A stretch of DNA of 64,000 bases, taken from contig NZ_SGUC01000003.1 of NCBI RefSeq assembly GCF_005435165.1, positions 1 through 64,000 on the forward strand, given 5' to 3'. Source of the stretch: Halorubrum sp. GN11_10-6_MGM (GTDB lineage Archaea > Halobacteriota > Halobacteria > Halobacteriales > Haloferacaceae). The notes below the pieces were generated by a model that was not told the origin of the DNA, made no database searches, and was given only the letters and a program-made list of their open reading frames with translations. The position numbers and the translations under genes were made by a program. Below, one piece after another: positions 43,808-53,557 of the stretch (its first letter is position 1; each line of letters opens with the position of its first letter).

Positions 43808-44590
43808 ATGAGCGGAAAAGACGACTACTACAACCGATCCAAACAGCAGGGGTACCGCGCCCGGTCCGCCTACAAGCTCAAACAGCTCGACGAGGAGGCG
43901 GGCCTGTTCGACCCCGGCGACACCGTGGTCGACCTCGGCGCCGCGCCCGGGGGCTGGCTGCAGGTCGCGGCCGAGGAAGTCGGCGAGGGTGGCACCGTCG
44001 TCGGCGTCGACCTCCAGCGCATCGACGAGTTCGACGACCACGAGATCGAGACGCTCCGCGGCGACATGACCGAGGAGCGCACGCGACACTACCTGCGGGA
44101 GGCGGTCGGCGAGGGCGGCGCGGACGTCGTCGCGAGCGACATGGCGCCCAACATGACCGGCGAGTACTCCCTCGACCACGCGCGCTCGGTCCACCTCGCG
44201 CGGCAGGCGCTCGACACCGCCGACGAACTGCTCGCGCCCGGCGGCGACTTCGTCGTGAAGGTGTTCCAGGGCGAGGACCTCGACGCCTTCCGCGACGACG
44301 TGAGCGAGTCGTTCCAGTACGTGCGGACCGTCTCGCCGCCCGCGTCGCGGGACGCCTCCTCGGAGGTGTACCTCGTCGCGAAGGGGTACACGACATCGCC
44401 CGTCGCCGAGGGCGACCGGGTCGAAGTGACGGTCGAGGAGGAGGGCGACGAGGGCGACGGCATCGCCTACGTCGAGGGGTACACGCTGTTCGTCGACGCC
44501 GACGTGGGCGAGACGCTCGCGGTCGAGGTCACCGACGTCAAACCGCGGTTCGGCTTCGCGGAGCGCGTCGACCCGGACGAGTCGGACTGA
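43808..44590 (+). CDS. rlmE: 23S rRNA (uridine-2'-O)-methyltransferase RlmE/FtsJ with TRAM domain
   Basis: The 260-residue protein starts DDYYNRSKQQGYRARSAYKL and carries the SAM motif VVDLGAAPGGWLQVAAEEVG. The K-D-K-E catalytic set of FtsJ is visible in RSAYKLKQLDEE, ASDMAPNMTGE, DFVVKVFQGE and SSEVYLVAKGY. The C-terminal 65 residues form a TRAM RNA-binding domain (VEVTVEEEGDEGDGIAYVEG, LFVDADVGETLAVEV), as usual in haloarchaea. It methylates the ribosomal A-loop. Confidence 0.92.
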   Translation: MSGKDDYYNRSKQQGYRARSAYKLKQLDEEAGLFDPGDTVVDLGAAPGGWLQVAAEEVGEGGTVVGVDLQRIDEFDDHEIETLRGDMTEERTRHYLREAVGEGGADVVASDMAPNMTGEYSLDHARSVHLARQALDTADELLAPGGDFVVKVFQGEDLDAFRDDVSESFQYVRTVSPPASRDASSEVYLVAKGYTTSPVAEGDRVEVTVEEEGDEGDGIAYVEGYTLFVDADVGETLAVEVTDVKPRFGFAERVDPDESD

Positions 44591-44747
44591 GTCCGTCGGA
44601 TCGGACCGGCCCGGACAGCGCGAACCGGCTCGAACTCCTCCGTCGATCTTCTCGGACTCGAACGTGCGGCCCCTCCCCGTCAGACGAGTATCAATCCGAA
44701 TAATCTGACTCCGAGACTTATGTACCCCTGCCGGCGAGTGGCGACAG

Positions 44748-47249
44748 ATGAACGGCGACGACGCACGTGACCGGTCCGATCGGGATTCCGGCGACGGGGA
44801 CCGCTCGACGGTATCGACCGACTCGAACGCCACCACCGACGGCGGGGTCGAGTCCGGCGAGACGACGGCCGCCTCGCGCGCCGCTTCCGACGACGAGATC
44901 CCGGTCTCGGAGTTCCGCGAGGTCGCGGCCCGGCTCGCCGACGGCGACCTCGGGGCCCGGTTCCCGACCGAGGGGGCCGACGGCGATGCGGCGGCGCTCG
45001 CGGCGACGCTCAACGAGTTCGTCGACGGCGTCGCGGAGACGGTGTCCGCGGTCGACGGCTTCGGCGACGAGGTCGCGGGCGCGACCGAACACGTCCGGTC
45101 GAACGTCGACCGCGCGAAGGCGCAGAGCGACGAGGTGTACGCCGCGGTCGACGACATCGAGGCGGCGGCGACCCGCCAGCGCGACGACATCGCGGCCGCG
45201 ACGAGCGAACTCCAGACCGTCTCGGCGGCCACCGAGGAGGTCGCCGCCTCCGCCGATCAGGTGGCCGCCACCGCGGCCGACGTCGCCGAGCGGACCGACG
45301 AGGGGACCGACGCCGCGACCGCCGCGATCGAGGAGCTCCGCGTCGTCGACGAGCGGACGGAGACCGCCCTCGACCGCGTCGAGACGCTCGAATCCGAGGT
45401 CGCGGCGATCGAGGACGTCACCGACCTGATTCAGGACATCGCCGACGAGACGAACATCCTCGCCCTGAACGCGTCGATCGAGGCGGCCCGCGCCGGGGAG
45501 GCGGGGGCCGGCTTCGAGGTGGTCGCCGAGGAGGTCAAGAGCCTCGCGGAGGAGGCGCGGGACGCGACCAGCGAGATCGAGTCGTCGATCCGCTCGGTGC
45601 GCGAGGAGACGGACGCGACCGTCGACGAGATGGCCGAGATGCGCGAGCGCGCCGACGAGGGGATTACCACTGCCGAGGAGGCGCTGGAGGCGTTCACGGA
45701 CCTCGCCGCGGACGTCGAGGAGACGACGAGCGGGGTCGAGGAGATCCGCGACGCCACCGACGACCAGGCGACCTCGATCGAGGCGGTCGTCGACGCGGTC
45801 GAGTCGGTCGGTGACCTCGCCGAGGAGACGGCCGCGGACGCGGGGGACGCAACCGCGGTCGCGCACGCGCAGAAGACGTCGCTGACCGAGGTGGCCGCCG
45901 GCGCGTCGACGCTCGCCGACCGGACCGGAACGCTGGACGACGCGCTCGACGCGTACGACGCCGACGCGACCGACGACGACGACGCCGTCGTCCTCGACTT
46001 CTGGCACGCGTTCGGCGGGCGCAAAGCGCGGCTGCTCGACGAGTTCGCGGCCGAGTTCGCCGCCGAGACCGACGGGATCGCGGTCCGCCCCGCCTCGAAG
46101 GGGAGCTACCGCGGCGTGTTCGAGGCGACGCTCGCGGCGGCCGACAGGGGCGACCCGCCGGCGATCGCGCACCTCTACGAGATCGGGACGCAGCGCGCAC
46201 TCGACAGCGGCGCGTTCACGCCGGTCGAGCGCCTCCTCGGCCGCGACGCCGGTGGCGTCGGCGGCTCCGGCGGCCCGGGGTCCGGCTTCTCCCCCGACGA
46301 CCTGCTCGGCCCCGTGGCGAACTACTACCGGACCGACGGCGTCCTCCACTCGATGCCGTTCAACGCGTCGACGCCCGTGCTGTACTACGACCGCGCGGCG
46401 TTCGAGCGCGCCGGGTTAGACCCCGACGACCCGCCCGAGACGTTCGACGAGGTCCGCCGCTGCGCCGAGCGGCTCGTCGAGAGCGGCGCGACCGAGACGG
46501 GGATCACCTTCGCCACCTACTCGTGGTTCGTCGAACAGTGGTTCGCCGAGGCCGGCGAGCCGCTCGTCGACGCCGACAACGGGCGGGGCGGCACGCCGAC
46601 CGAGAGCCGCTTCGACGGGCCGGTCGCCGAGCGGATCTACCGCTGGATCGCCGACATGGCGGCCGACGGCCTCTACCACGACCCCGGAATCGAGGCCCGC
46701 GGACAGGCCCGCGAGGCGTTCCACGACGGGCGCGCCGGGATGCTGATCGGGTCGACGTCTTCGATGGTCGGCGTTCGGGAGGGGGCCTCGTTCCCGGTCG
46801 GCGTCGGCTACTTCCCGGTCGCCGACGAGCGCCACGGCGTCGTCGTCGGCGGCGGGTCGTTGTGGGTCGCGGACGGCGCGTCGACCGCCGAGCAGCGCGC
46901 CGCGGCGGCGTTCCTCGGCTGGCTCGCGGCCCCCGAGCGGCAGGCGCGCTGGCACCGCGAGACCGGCTACTTCCCGGTCCACGAGGGCGCGGTCGACCGG
47001 CTCGACCGCGACGGGTGGTTCGACGAGAACCCCGGCTACCGCACCGCCGTGAACCAGCTCCTCGACGCGGAGGACGACGCCGCCACGACCGGCGCGCGGA
47101 TCGGCCCGTTCGACACGGTCCGGACGCTCGTCGCTGAAGCGTCGGTCGACGCCCGCGAACACGGGGTCGACGACGCGCTCGACCGGCTCGCCGACAGCAC
47201 CGCGCTCCAGCTGGAACGCTACGCCGAGGAGCGCGCCGACCGACCGTAG
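44748..47249 (+). CDS. Soluble chemoreceptor signalling domain fused to a sugar-type solute-binding protein
   Basis: The 833-residue protein joins two parts that are normally separate. Residues about 50-100 look like a HAMP-type piece. Residues about 105-400 form the long coiled coil of a methyl-accepting chemotaxis protein, with the CheA/CheW-binding tip [19 protein letters not shown] and [20 protein letters not shown] (230-270). Residues 414-833 are a type-1 extracellular solute-binding protein fold (UgpB/MalE-like): [55 protein letters not shown]. There is no signal peptide, Tat motif or membrane helix, so it should work in the cytosol. No other transport or taxis gene is adjacent. Confidence 0.88.
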   Translation: MNGDDARDRSDRDSGDGDRSTVSTDSNATTDGGVESGETTAASRAASDDEIPVSEFREVAARLADGDLGARFPTEGADGDAAALAATLNEFVDGVAETVSAVDGFGDEVAGATEHVRSNVDRAKAQSDEVYAAVDDIEAAATRQRDDIAAATSELQTVSAATEEVAASADQVAATAADVAERTDEGTDAATAAIEELRVVDERTETALDRVETLESEVAAIEDVTDLIQDIADETNILALNASIEAARAGEAGAGFEVVAEEVKSLAEEARDATSEIESSIRSVREETDATVDEMAEMRERADEGITTAEEALEAFTDLAADVEETTSGVEEIRDATDDQATSIEAVVDAVESVGDLAEETAADAGDATAVAHAQKTSLTEVAAGASTLADRTGTLDDALDAYDADATDDDDAVVLDFWHAFGGRKARLLDEFAAEFAAETDGIAVRPASKGSYRGVFEATLAAADRGDPPAIAHLYEIGTQRALDSGAFTPVERLLGRDAGGVGGSGGPGSGFSPDDLLGPVANYYRTDGVLHSMPFNASTPVLYYDRAAFERAGLDPDDPPETFDEVRRCAERLVESGATETGITFATYSWFVEQWFAEAGEPLVDADNGRGGTPTESRFDGPVAERIYRWIADMAADGLYHDPGIEARGQAREAFHDGRAGMLIGSTSSMVGVREGASFPVGVGYFPVADERHGVVVGGGSLWVADGASTAEQRAAAAFLGWLAAPERQARWHRETGYFPVHEGAVDRLDRDGWFDENPGYRTAVNQLLDAEDDAATTGARIGPFDTVRTLVAEASVDAREHGVDDALDRLADSTALQLERYAEERADRP

Positions 47250-47327
47250 GTACGGGCTCCGACCGTCGGGTGCCGCGTCGGCCTGGCGGCTTCTCCGTCG
47301 AGACCGCGCCCTCGCCTCCGGTCCCGA

Positions 47328-47891
47328 TCAGCGGTCCCGCCGGACCCACTCTCGAAGCGTGAACCGGTCGTACTCAGTCTCGTCCGTCACCTCCCACTCC
47401 GCCTCGTCCCACTCGGGGTAGCGCGTGTCGCCCTCGTAGCTCCCGTCGACGTGGCTCAGCGCCATCCCGTCGAGATGGGGCTGGAACAGCTCGTAGATCC
47501 CACCGCCGCCGAGGACGTAGACGGTCTCGTCCGCCGGCGTCGCCGGCGCCGGGTCGGCCTCTGCCGCGACCCGCTCCGTCCCGTCCGGCGTTGCCGCGTC
47601 GGCGACGCTCCGGGCGAGATCCCGGGCCAGCGCGAGCGCCGCCTCCACGTCGCTCGCGACGGTCGCGGTCGGCACGTCGACGGCGTCGACGCTGCGGCTC
47701 ACGACGATCTGCCGGCTGCCGGGCAGGTCGTCGCGCATCGAGTCGAACGTGCGCCGGCCCAAGATCACGGGCGAGCCGGCGACGCGTTCGCGGTACTGTC
47801 TCACGTCCGCCTCGATGTGCGGCCACGGCACCTCGCCGTCCCTCCCGATCACGCGGTTCTTCGCGAGCGCGGCGACGCTGACGAGTTTCAC
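47328..47891 (-). CDS. folA: Dihydrofolate reductase
   Basis: The 187-residue protein has the DHFR opening [20 protein letters not shown] and [40 protein letters not shown] and [21 protein letters not shown] haloarchaeal acidic insert lies at about 100-130. It reduces dihydrofolate to tetrahydrofolate. It lies 75 bases behind the ornithine cyclodeaminase-like gene in the same direction. Confidence 0.94.
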   Translation of the reverse strand: MKLVSVAALAKNRVIGRDGEVPWPHIEADVRQYRERVAGSPVILGRRTFDSMRDDLPGSRQIVVSRSVDAVDVPTATVASDVEAALALARDLARSVADAATPDGTERVAAEADPAPATPADETVYVLGGGGIYELFQPHLDGMALSHVDGSYEGDTRYPEWDEAEWEVTDETEYDRFTLREWVRRDR

Positions 47892-47966
47892 GGGTCACGT
47901 AGGGGACCGAGGGGCAAAAGCGGCGCGTCGCCTCCGCCGCGTCGAGGCCGAGCGGCTCGTCCGACC

Positions 47967-49025
47967 TCAGCCGTCGAGGCCGAGCAGGTCGAACGGGTAG
48001 CCGTTGTCCAGCTCATCGGCGCGCTCGTAGACGACGCGCGCGGCCGCCACGTCTTGGATCGCGAGTCCGGTCGAGTCGAAGACGCTGACGCCGTCCACGC
48101 CGTCGGCGTCCGCCGCCGTGCCCGGCGTGCCGGGTCGGCCCGCGCGCCGACCCACGACGATCTCGCCGATCTCGCCGTAGATGTCGTCGTCGGTGAGCGT
48201 CCCCGCAGCGTACGGGACGTTGATCTCGCCGGAGTGCGTGCACTGCTCGTGGTCGTCGATGACGACCGTGGCGTCGAGCAGCAGGTCGTCCGCCAGCTCG
48301 TGTTTCCCCGCCGCGTCCGCGCCCATCGCGTTGATATGCGTGTGCTCGCCCACGTTGTCGGGGCCGACGATCGGGTCCTCGACCGGCGTCACCGTCGAGA
48401 GCACGTCGCAGTGACCGGCCTCCGAGACCGACCCGGAGCGCACGTCGAACCGGTCCTCGAAGGCGTCGACGAAGTCGGCGACGCGCTCCTCGTCGAGGTC
48501 GCTCACGACGACCTCCTCGATGTCGCGCACCGCCGCGATCGCCTCCAGCTGCGTGTACGACTGGACGCCCGCGCCGACGATTCCGAGCGAGCTCGCCTCC
48601 GGAACAGCGAGGTGGTCGGTCGCGACCGCCGCGGCCGCCCCGGTGCGTTTCATCGTCAGCGTCGTCCCGTCGAGGACCGCCAGCGGGAACGCCGTCTCGG
48701 GGTCCGAGTAGATCATCGTCCCCATCACCGTCGGGAGGCCGTGGTCCGCGGGGTTGTCGGTGTGGACGTTGACCCACTTGATCCCCGCCGCGTCCCAGCC
48801 GTCGCCGGTCGCGGTCTCCTCGCGCACGTCCTCCTCGCGGACGTCGAGGTACGCCGGCATCGACCGGAAGTCGCCGTTGTACTCGGGCAGGTCGATGTAC
48901 GACTTCGCCGGCATCTTGGCGTCGCCGCGCTCGTAGGCCGTGAACGCGCCGCGGACCGCGTCGATGACCCGGTCCATCTCGGCGTTCTCGTCCACGTCGT
49001 CCGCGTTGAGGAGCAGCGTCTGCAT
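47967..49025 (-). CDS. Ornithine cyclodeaminase/mu-crystallin-family dehydrogenase
   Basis: The 352-residue protein has the family fold: start MQTLLLNADDVDENAEMDRV, GGARMPAK-like KMPAKSYIDLP, KWVNVHTDNP, and the NAD-binding motif LGIVGAGVQSYTQLEAIAAV. Members deaminate ornithine or act as alanine or imine dehydrogenases, and the sequence alone does not decide. On the minus strand ACTAAATAGCGG overlaps the glycerate kinase stop about 25 bases before this ATG, so it may have its own promoter within an operon. Confidence 0.88.
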   Translation of the reverse strand: MQTLLLNADDVDENAEMDRVIDAVRGAFTAYERGDAKMPAKSYIDLPEYNGDFRSMPAYLDVREEDVREETATGDGWDAAGIKWVNVHTDNPADHGLPTVMGTMIYSDPETAFPLAVLDGTTLTMKRTGAAAAVATDHLAVPEASSLGIVGAGVQSYTQLEAIAAVRDIEEVVVSDLDEERVADFVDAFEDRFDVRSGSVSEAGHCDVLSTVTPVEDPIVGPDNVGEHTHINAMGADAAGKHELADDLLLDATVVIDDHEQCTHSGEINVPYAAGTLTDDDIYGEIGEIVVGRRAGRPGTPGTAADADGVDGVSVFDSTGLAIQDVAAARVVYERADELDNGYPFDLLGLDG

Positions 49026-49045
49026 GCCGCAGAATTTGCCAGCCG

Positions 49046-50551
49046 CTATTTAGTTTCTTCCGAAGACGCGCCGGGGCCCGCCGAACGCCCGCCGCCTCCG
49101 TCCGGGCGGGCGTCGCGCTCGCCGCCGGCCGCGGCCTCGTCGCGGACCACGACCGCGCGCAGGTCGTTGACGTTCGTTCCGGTCGGGCCGGTCCGGAGCA
49201 GCGCGCCCGCCCGGTCGAGAACCGGATACGCGTCGTGCGCGTCGAGCGCGTTCGCCGCCGCCTCGCGGTCCAGGGGACTCCCGGCGTCGTCCCCGACGAG
49301 TCCGTCGTCGACGAGCGCCCCCGCGGCGTCCGTGGCGCCGTCGATCCCGTCGGTGTCGACGCTCGCGACGGCGACGCCCTCGCCGTCCGGCCCCGAGGCA
49401 GCGAGTTCGAGCGCGGCCGACAGCGCGAACTCCCCGTTCGGCCCGCCCTCGCCGGGATCCTCGCCGAGCGTCACCGTCACCTCGCCGGCGGAGAGGAGGA
49501 CGGCGGGCGGCGCGATCGGGTCGCCGCTCGCCCGGCACTCCTCGGCGACCGCCGCGTGGGTCTTCGCCGCCTCCCGCGCCTCGCCGCGCACCCGCGAGGA
49601 GAGCACCAGCGGCTCGTACCCCCTCGCCGCCGCGACCTCCCGGGCGGCGTCGAGGGCGGTGCGCGCGCTCGCGACGACCCGAACGTCGACGCGCTCGTCG
49701 CCGTCGAACGCGGGGTCGCCGGATTTCGGCGTCTCCGCGACGTCGCCCGCGACGCCGCGTTCGAACCGGTCCCCGACGGCGGCCGGGGCGTCGATCCCGT
49801 ACCGATCGAGGACCGCCAGCGCGTCGGCGTAGGTCGTCGAGTCGGGCGAGAGCGGCCCGCTCGCGATCACGGCCGGGTCGTCTCCCGTCACGTCGCTGAC
49901 CGCGAGGCCGAGGACGTCGGCGGGGGCGGCCGCCCGCGCCAGCAGCCCGCCCTTCACGGCCGAGAGGTGCTTGCGGACCGCGTTGATCTCCGAGATGGTC
50001 GCGCCGCTCGCCAGCAGCGCGTCGGTCGTCTCGCGGAGGTCGTCGAGCCCGACCCCATCGGTCGGCGCGGCCAGCAGCGCGCTCCCGCCGCCGGTGAGCA
50101 GCCCGATCACGAGGTCGCCCTCGCCGGCGTCGGCCGCGGCCTCGCGCACCCGTCGGGCGCTCTCGACGCCCGCCTCGCTCGGCGTCGGGTGGTCGCCGGG
50201 GAGGACCGCGACCCGCTCGGTCGCCACCGGGTCGTCGGTGACGACCGCGCCGCCGTCGATCCGGTCGCCGAGGAATCTCTCGACCGCGGCCGCGAAGTGG
50301 CCCGCCGCGTTGCCCGCGCCGACGACGAGGACGCGGTCGTACGCGTCGAGGCTCCGCGCCGTCGTCGCGCCGTCGACGCCCGTCACGGTCAGCCGGTCGC
50401 CGTCGACGGCGAGCGCGTCGCCGACGACCGCGGCCGGGTGCGCCGCCTCGATCCCCGCGACGACGCAGTCGAGCGCGAGCTCGCGGGCCGGGTCGCTCGC
50501 GTGTCGTTCCCGGTCGGCGACGGTCACGGTCGGGTCCGTCCGGTCCGACAT
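49046..50551 (-). CDS. gckA: Glycerate 2-kinase (MOFRL family)
   Basis: The 501-residue protein has the DUF4147 N-terminal domain (LVVGAGNAAGHFAAAVERFL, VTDDPVATERVAVLPGDHPT, LLTGGGSALLAAPTDGVGLD) and the C-terminal MOFRL domain (VLLSAGEVTVTLGEDPGEGG, PNGEFALSAALELA, ASVDTDGIDGATDAAGALVD). It phosphorylates glycerate to 2-phosphoglycerate for sugar or serine breakdown. The last 25 residues are an acidic, low-complexity tail. It precedes the ornithine cyclodeaminase-like gene by 20 bases. Confidence 0.9.
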   Translation of the reverse strand: MSDRTDPTVTVADRERHASDPARELALDCVVAGIEAAHPAAVVGDALAVDGDRLTVTGVDGATTARSLDAYDRVLVVGAGNAAGHFAAAVERFLGDRIDGGAVVTDDPVATERVAVLPGDHPTPSEAGVESARRVREAAADAGEGDLVIGLLTGGGSALLAAPTDGVGLDDLRETTDALLASGATISEINAVRKHLSAVKGGLLARAAAPADVLGLAVSDVTGDDPAVIASGPLSPDSTTYADALAVLDRYGIDAPAAVGDRFERGVAGDVAETPKSGDPAFDGDERVDVRVVASARTALDAAREVAAARGYEPLVLSSRVRGEAREAAKTHAAVAEECRASGDPIAPPAVLLSAGEVTVTLGEDPGEGGPNGEFALSAALELAASGPDGEGVAVASVDTDGIDGATDAAGALVDDGLVGDDAGSPLDREAAANALDAHDAYPVLDRAGALLRTGPTGTNVNDLRAVVVRDEAAAGGERDARPDGGGGRSAGPGASSEETK

Positions 50552-50635
50552 CGTGACCGGACTGCGACCCGACGACTCAAGAGGGTTCCGCCGGCCCCGG
50601 TGGGCGGCGGCGACGACCGACGGCGGCTCCCCGGT

Positions 50636-52015
50636 TCAGAGGATGTAGCCGGCGGTCGAGAGGACGTAGTACGCCGCGAGCAGCGCCGCGATGACGTACT
50701 GGCCGAGGGCGACGTCGCGGCCCTCGCCGATCGCGAGCTTGATCAGCGGGTACGCGACGATGCCGGCCGCCAGCCCGTCGGCGATGGAGTAGGCGAACGG
50801 CATCACGGTGACCGTGAGCCCGGCGGAGACCGCCCACGCGGGCTCGGTCCAGTCGACCTCGACGAGCCCCTGGAGCATCATCACGCCGACGACGATCAGC
50901 GCGATGAAGGAGGCGTACGCCGGGATCGCGGCGACGACGGGGATCACGACGAGCGACGCGAGGAAGAGCGCGGCGACGACCAGCGCCGTCAGGCCGGTTC
51001 GACCGCCCTCCTCGACGCCCGTCGACGACTCGATGTACGTCGTCACCGTCGAGGTGCCGAGCACCGCGCCGGCGGTCGTCCCCACCGCGTCGGCCATCAG
51101 CGGCCTGTCCATGTCGGGGAGGTCGCCGTCCTCGTCGAGGAAGTCACCGAACTGCGAGACGCCGATGAGCGTCCCCGCGGTGTCGAAGAAGTCGACGAAG
51201 AAGAACGTGAACACGACCAAGACGAAGGTGAGCGGGTCGATCCCGGCGAGCCCGTCGACGAACGCGCCCGCGAGCGGCGTGATGTCGTACTGCGCGGAGG
51301 GCAGCGACTCGGGCGTGACCGCGCCGCGGGCGAACACGCCGCCGAGGGTGAGCGCCCACCCCGCGAGCGCGGTGGTGAGGACGCCGAGGATGATGGCGCC
51401 GGTGACGTTCCGCGCCCACAGCACGAACGTCAGCACGAGGCCGAGCACCCCGAGGATCGCCCACGGGTTAGCGAAGACGTTCCCGAGCGCGACGAGCGTC
51501 GCCTCGTCGTTGACGACGACCTGGAGCTCCTGAAGCCCGATGAAAAGCAGGAACAGCCCGATGCCGGCCCCGACCGACCGCTTCACCGGCTCGGGGAACA
51601 GCCGGATGACGTACTCGCGCGCGCCGACGGCGGTGAGCGCCATGAACACGACGCCCTCCACGAAGACGGCGGCCAGCGCCGTCTGCCACGGGATTCCGAG
51701 CCCCAGCACGACGGTGTACGCGAAGAAGGCGTTGAGCCCGAGCCCGGGCGCGAGCCCGAACGGCCGATTCGCGTACAGCGCCATCACGGCCGTCCCGATG
51801 GCGGCCGAGAGGATCGTCGCGATGGCGATCATCTGGAACACCTCGCCCTGCCCGTACCCCTCGATCTGGATCGCCTCCGAGAGGATCGCGGGATTCACGA
51901 CGATGATGTACGACATGGCCAAAAAAGTCGTTAGGCCAGCGATAATTTCGGTACGGACGTCCGACCCGTGCGACTCCACGTCGAACCGCGCCGCCAACGC
52001 GTCTGAAAGGCCCAT
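50636..52015 (-). CDS. NCS2-family nucleobase permease (AzgA-like)
   Basis: The 459-residue protein has about twelve membrane helices and the NCS2/AzgA signature: GLTTFLAMSYIIVVNPAILS, GLAPGLGLNAFFAYTVVLGL and FVDFFDTAGTLIGVSQFGDF, with a late YIESSTGVEEGGRTGLTALV. It probably imports guanine, hypoxanthine or adenine. The GfcR gene lies directly upstream in the same direction, which fits control of purine salvage. Confidence 0.9.
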   Translation of the reverse strand: MGLSDALAARFDVESHGSDVRTEIIAGLTTFLAMSYIIVVNPAILSEAIQIEGYGQGEVFQMIAIATILSAAIGTAVMALYANRPFGLAPGLGLNAFFAYTVVLGLGIPWQTALAAVFVEGVVFMALTAVGAREYVIRLFPEPVKRSVGAGIGLFLLFIGLQELQVVVNDEATLVALGNVFANPWAILGVLGLVLTFVLWARNVTGAIILGVLTTALAGWALTLGGVFARGAVTPESLPSAQYDITPLAGAFVDGLAGIDPLTFVLVVFTFFFVDFFDTAGTLIGVSQFGDFLDEDGDLPDMDRPLMADAVGTTAGAVLGTSTVTTYIESSTGVEEGGRTGLTALVVAALFLASLVVIPVVAAIPAYASFIALIVVGVMMLQGLVEVDWTEPAWAVSAGLTVTVMPFAYSIADGLAAGIVAYPLIKLAIGEGRDVALGQYVIAALLAAYYVLSTAGYIL

Positions 52016-52140
52016 GTACGGATGGGTGTTCCCCGGGATCAGGTGATAAGCCTTGCTGAACGAGACCGGTTGTGATCCGTGTTCGCGGATCGAAAAACCG
52101 CCTTAGACGATTCTCCCCGAGATAGTATGCGAGAACGTGG

Positions 52141-52854
52141 CTACTCGAACGTCGTCAGCGCCCCGACCGGGGCGTCCGTGATTTCGCGCGCGCGGTCCAT
52201 CCCCTCGTCGCCGACCGCGATGAGCGCGAACACGCCGGTGACGTCGGCGTCGCCCTGGAGCGCGATGTCTAAGAGGAGCTCCTGGGTCTCGCCCGACCGG
52301 ATCAGGTCGTCGACGACCAGTACCGTGTCGCCGGCGTCGATCGCGCTCGCGGGGAGGTAGTAGGTGAGCTCGATCCCGGAGGCGAGCCGCTGGCGCGACT
52401 CGATGAACTCCTCGACGGCGGTCTCCTTCGACTTCTTCGCGTACGCCAAGCGGGCGTCGAAGAAGGAGGCCATCGCCGCGCCGAGCGTGATCCCGTCGGT
52501 CGCGGCCGTCAGCACGACGTCGGGCGACTCGAACTCGAACGTCTCCGCCGCGACGGGGGCCACCAAGTCGAGGAACGACTGGTCGAAGACGACCCCGGAG
52601 TTGTCGACGTACCCCTCGTCGTCGAACTCGACGCGCGCGACCAGCTCGTCGGCGAGCGCCTCGCGGCCGACCGACTCGACGACCTCGCTCGCGCGGTCGG
52701 TGCCGGGCAGGACGTGCCCGTTCACGTAGCGGTTCAGGTCGCCCGCGGGCAGGCCGGTCACCTCGGACAGCTCCTCGTACGTTCGCGTCTCCTTCAGCAT
52801 CCGCAACACGGCGACCGCCTGTAGCTGGAGGGCCGCCTTCTCTGCGCGATTCAT
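52141..52854 (-). CDS. gfcR: GfcR-type regulator: HTH plus phosphoribosyltransferase domain
   Basis: The 237-residue protein begins with a helix-turn-helix part (AVAVLRMLKETRTYEELSEV, LPAGDLNRYVNGHVLPGTD) and continues with a PRTase domain carrying the PRPP loop TVLVVDDLIRSGETQELLLD. This is the layout of archaeal GfcR, described in haloarchaea as an activator of sugar-degradation genes; such proteins were once called pyrE-like. It lies 125 bases upstream of the NCS2 permease, so purine-related regulation is also possible. Confidence 0.88.
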   Translation of the reverse strand: MNRAEKAALQLQAVAVLRMLKETRTYEELSEVTGLPAGDLNRYVNGHVLPGTDRASEVVESVGREALADELVARVEFDDEGYVDNSGVVFDQSFLDLVAPVAAETFEFESPDVVLTAATDGITLGAAMASFFDARLAYAKKSKETAVEEFIESRQRLASGIELTYYLPASAIDAGDTVLVVDDLIRSGETQELLLDIALQGDADVTGVFALIAVGDEGMDRAREITDAPVGALTTFE

Positions 52855-52928
52855 ATCGATGATCGTGATCGCACAACTATGAATACGTCGAAGTCACACG
52901 GCGGGAGAATAACCCACGTGTGTGCCTC

Positions 52929-53384
52929 TCACTCTTCCGGCGCGTCGAAGAACACCGCGGGGTCGTCGATCGCGATCTCGACGTGGTCGCGGTCGTCGAG
53001 GGGGCGCAGTCGCACGGTGAGCGTCCCCGCCGCCTCAGCGGCCGCGCGCAGGGCGGCGAGGTCGTCGCTCCCGAGGTACGTCGGGACGCAGAGCGCCACC
53101 GCCGCCGCCTCGTCGGTCGCGACCACCAGCCGGTACGCGACCCCGTCGGCGGTGCCCGCGTACACGTCGACGCCGTCGATCGCGGCGTCGCCGACGGCGT
53201 CCAGCGCGGCGTCGAACTCCGACCCGGGCAACAGCACGTCGATCCGGGCGGCGTCCGCGACGGGATTCACCTGTCCCGGGTGTCCCGCGATCGCGGTCCA
53301 GCCGCGCTCTCGGTACGCCGCCGCCGTCGACTCCGCGTCCTCCTCGACCGCGCCCCACTGCGGGCCGGGATCGGCTTCGTCCAT
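52929..53384 (-). CDS. Conserved haloarchaeal hypothetical protein, 151 aa (DUF7529-like)
   Basis: The acidic protein has an alpha-beta pattern: QWGAVEEDAESTAAAYRERG, TAIAGHPGQVNPVADAARI, VLLPGSEFDAALDAVGD, VYAGTADGVAYRLVVATDEA, ALCVPTYLGSDDLAALRAAA, and LTVRLRPLDDRDHVEIAIDD. It looks intact and conserved, but I know no function. It faces the peptide transporter operon with a promoter gap of about 170 bp. Confidence 0.7.
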   Translation of the reverse strand: MDEADPGPQWGAVEEDAESTAAAYRERGWTAIAGHPGQVNPVADAARIDVLLPGSEFDAALDAVGDAAIDGVDVYAGTADGVAYRLVVATDEAAAVALCVPTYLGSDDLAALRAAAEAAGTLTVRLRPLDDRDHVEIAIDDPAVFFDAPEE

Positions 53385-53557
53385 GTCGTTCGGCTACCGT
53401 CGGCGCCCCTACATATGCGTCGGTTTCCGACCGCGGCGTATCCCCGCCGCTCTGTCACCGTGAGCCGGGAATTCGGCCGGTACTTCTGTCAACGGATCGC
53501 TACCAGTCGGCCGCAAAAGGAGCCCCGTCTGCCGGTAGGTTCATAACGCTCTGTCGT

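Noticed and set aside
47451-52000. Very long plus-strand open frames (793 and 899 codons) over folA, the ornithine cyclodeaminase-like, glycerate kinase and permease genes
   Set aside because: They are antisense to four clear families, very rich in Arg and Asp, and show no recognisable domain.
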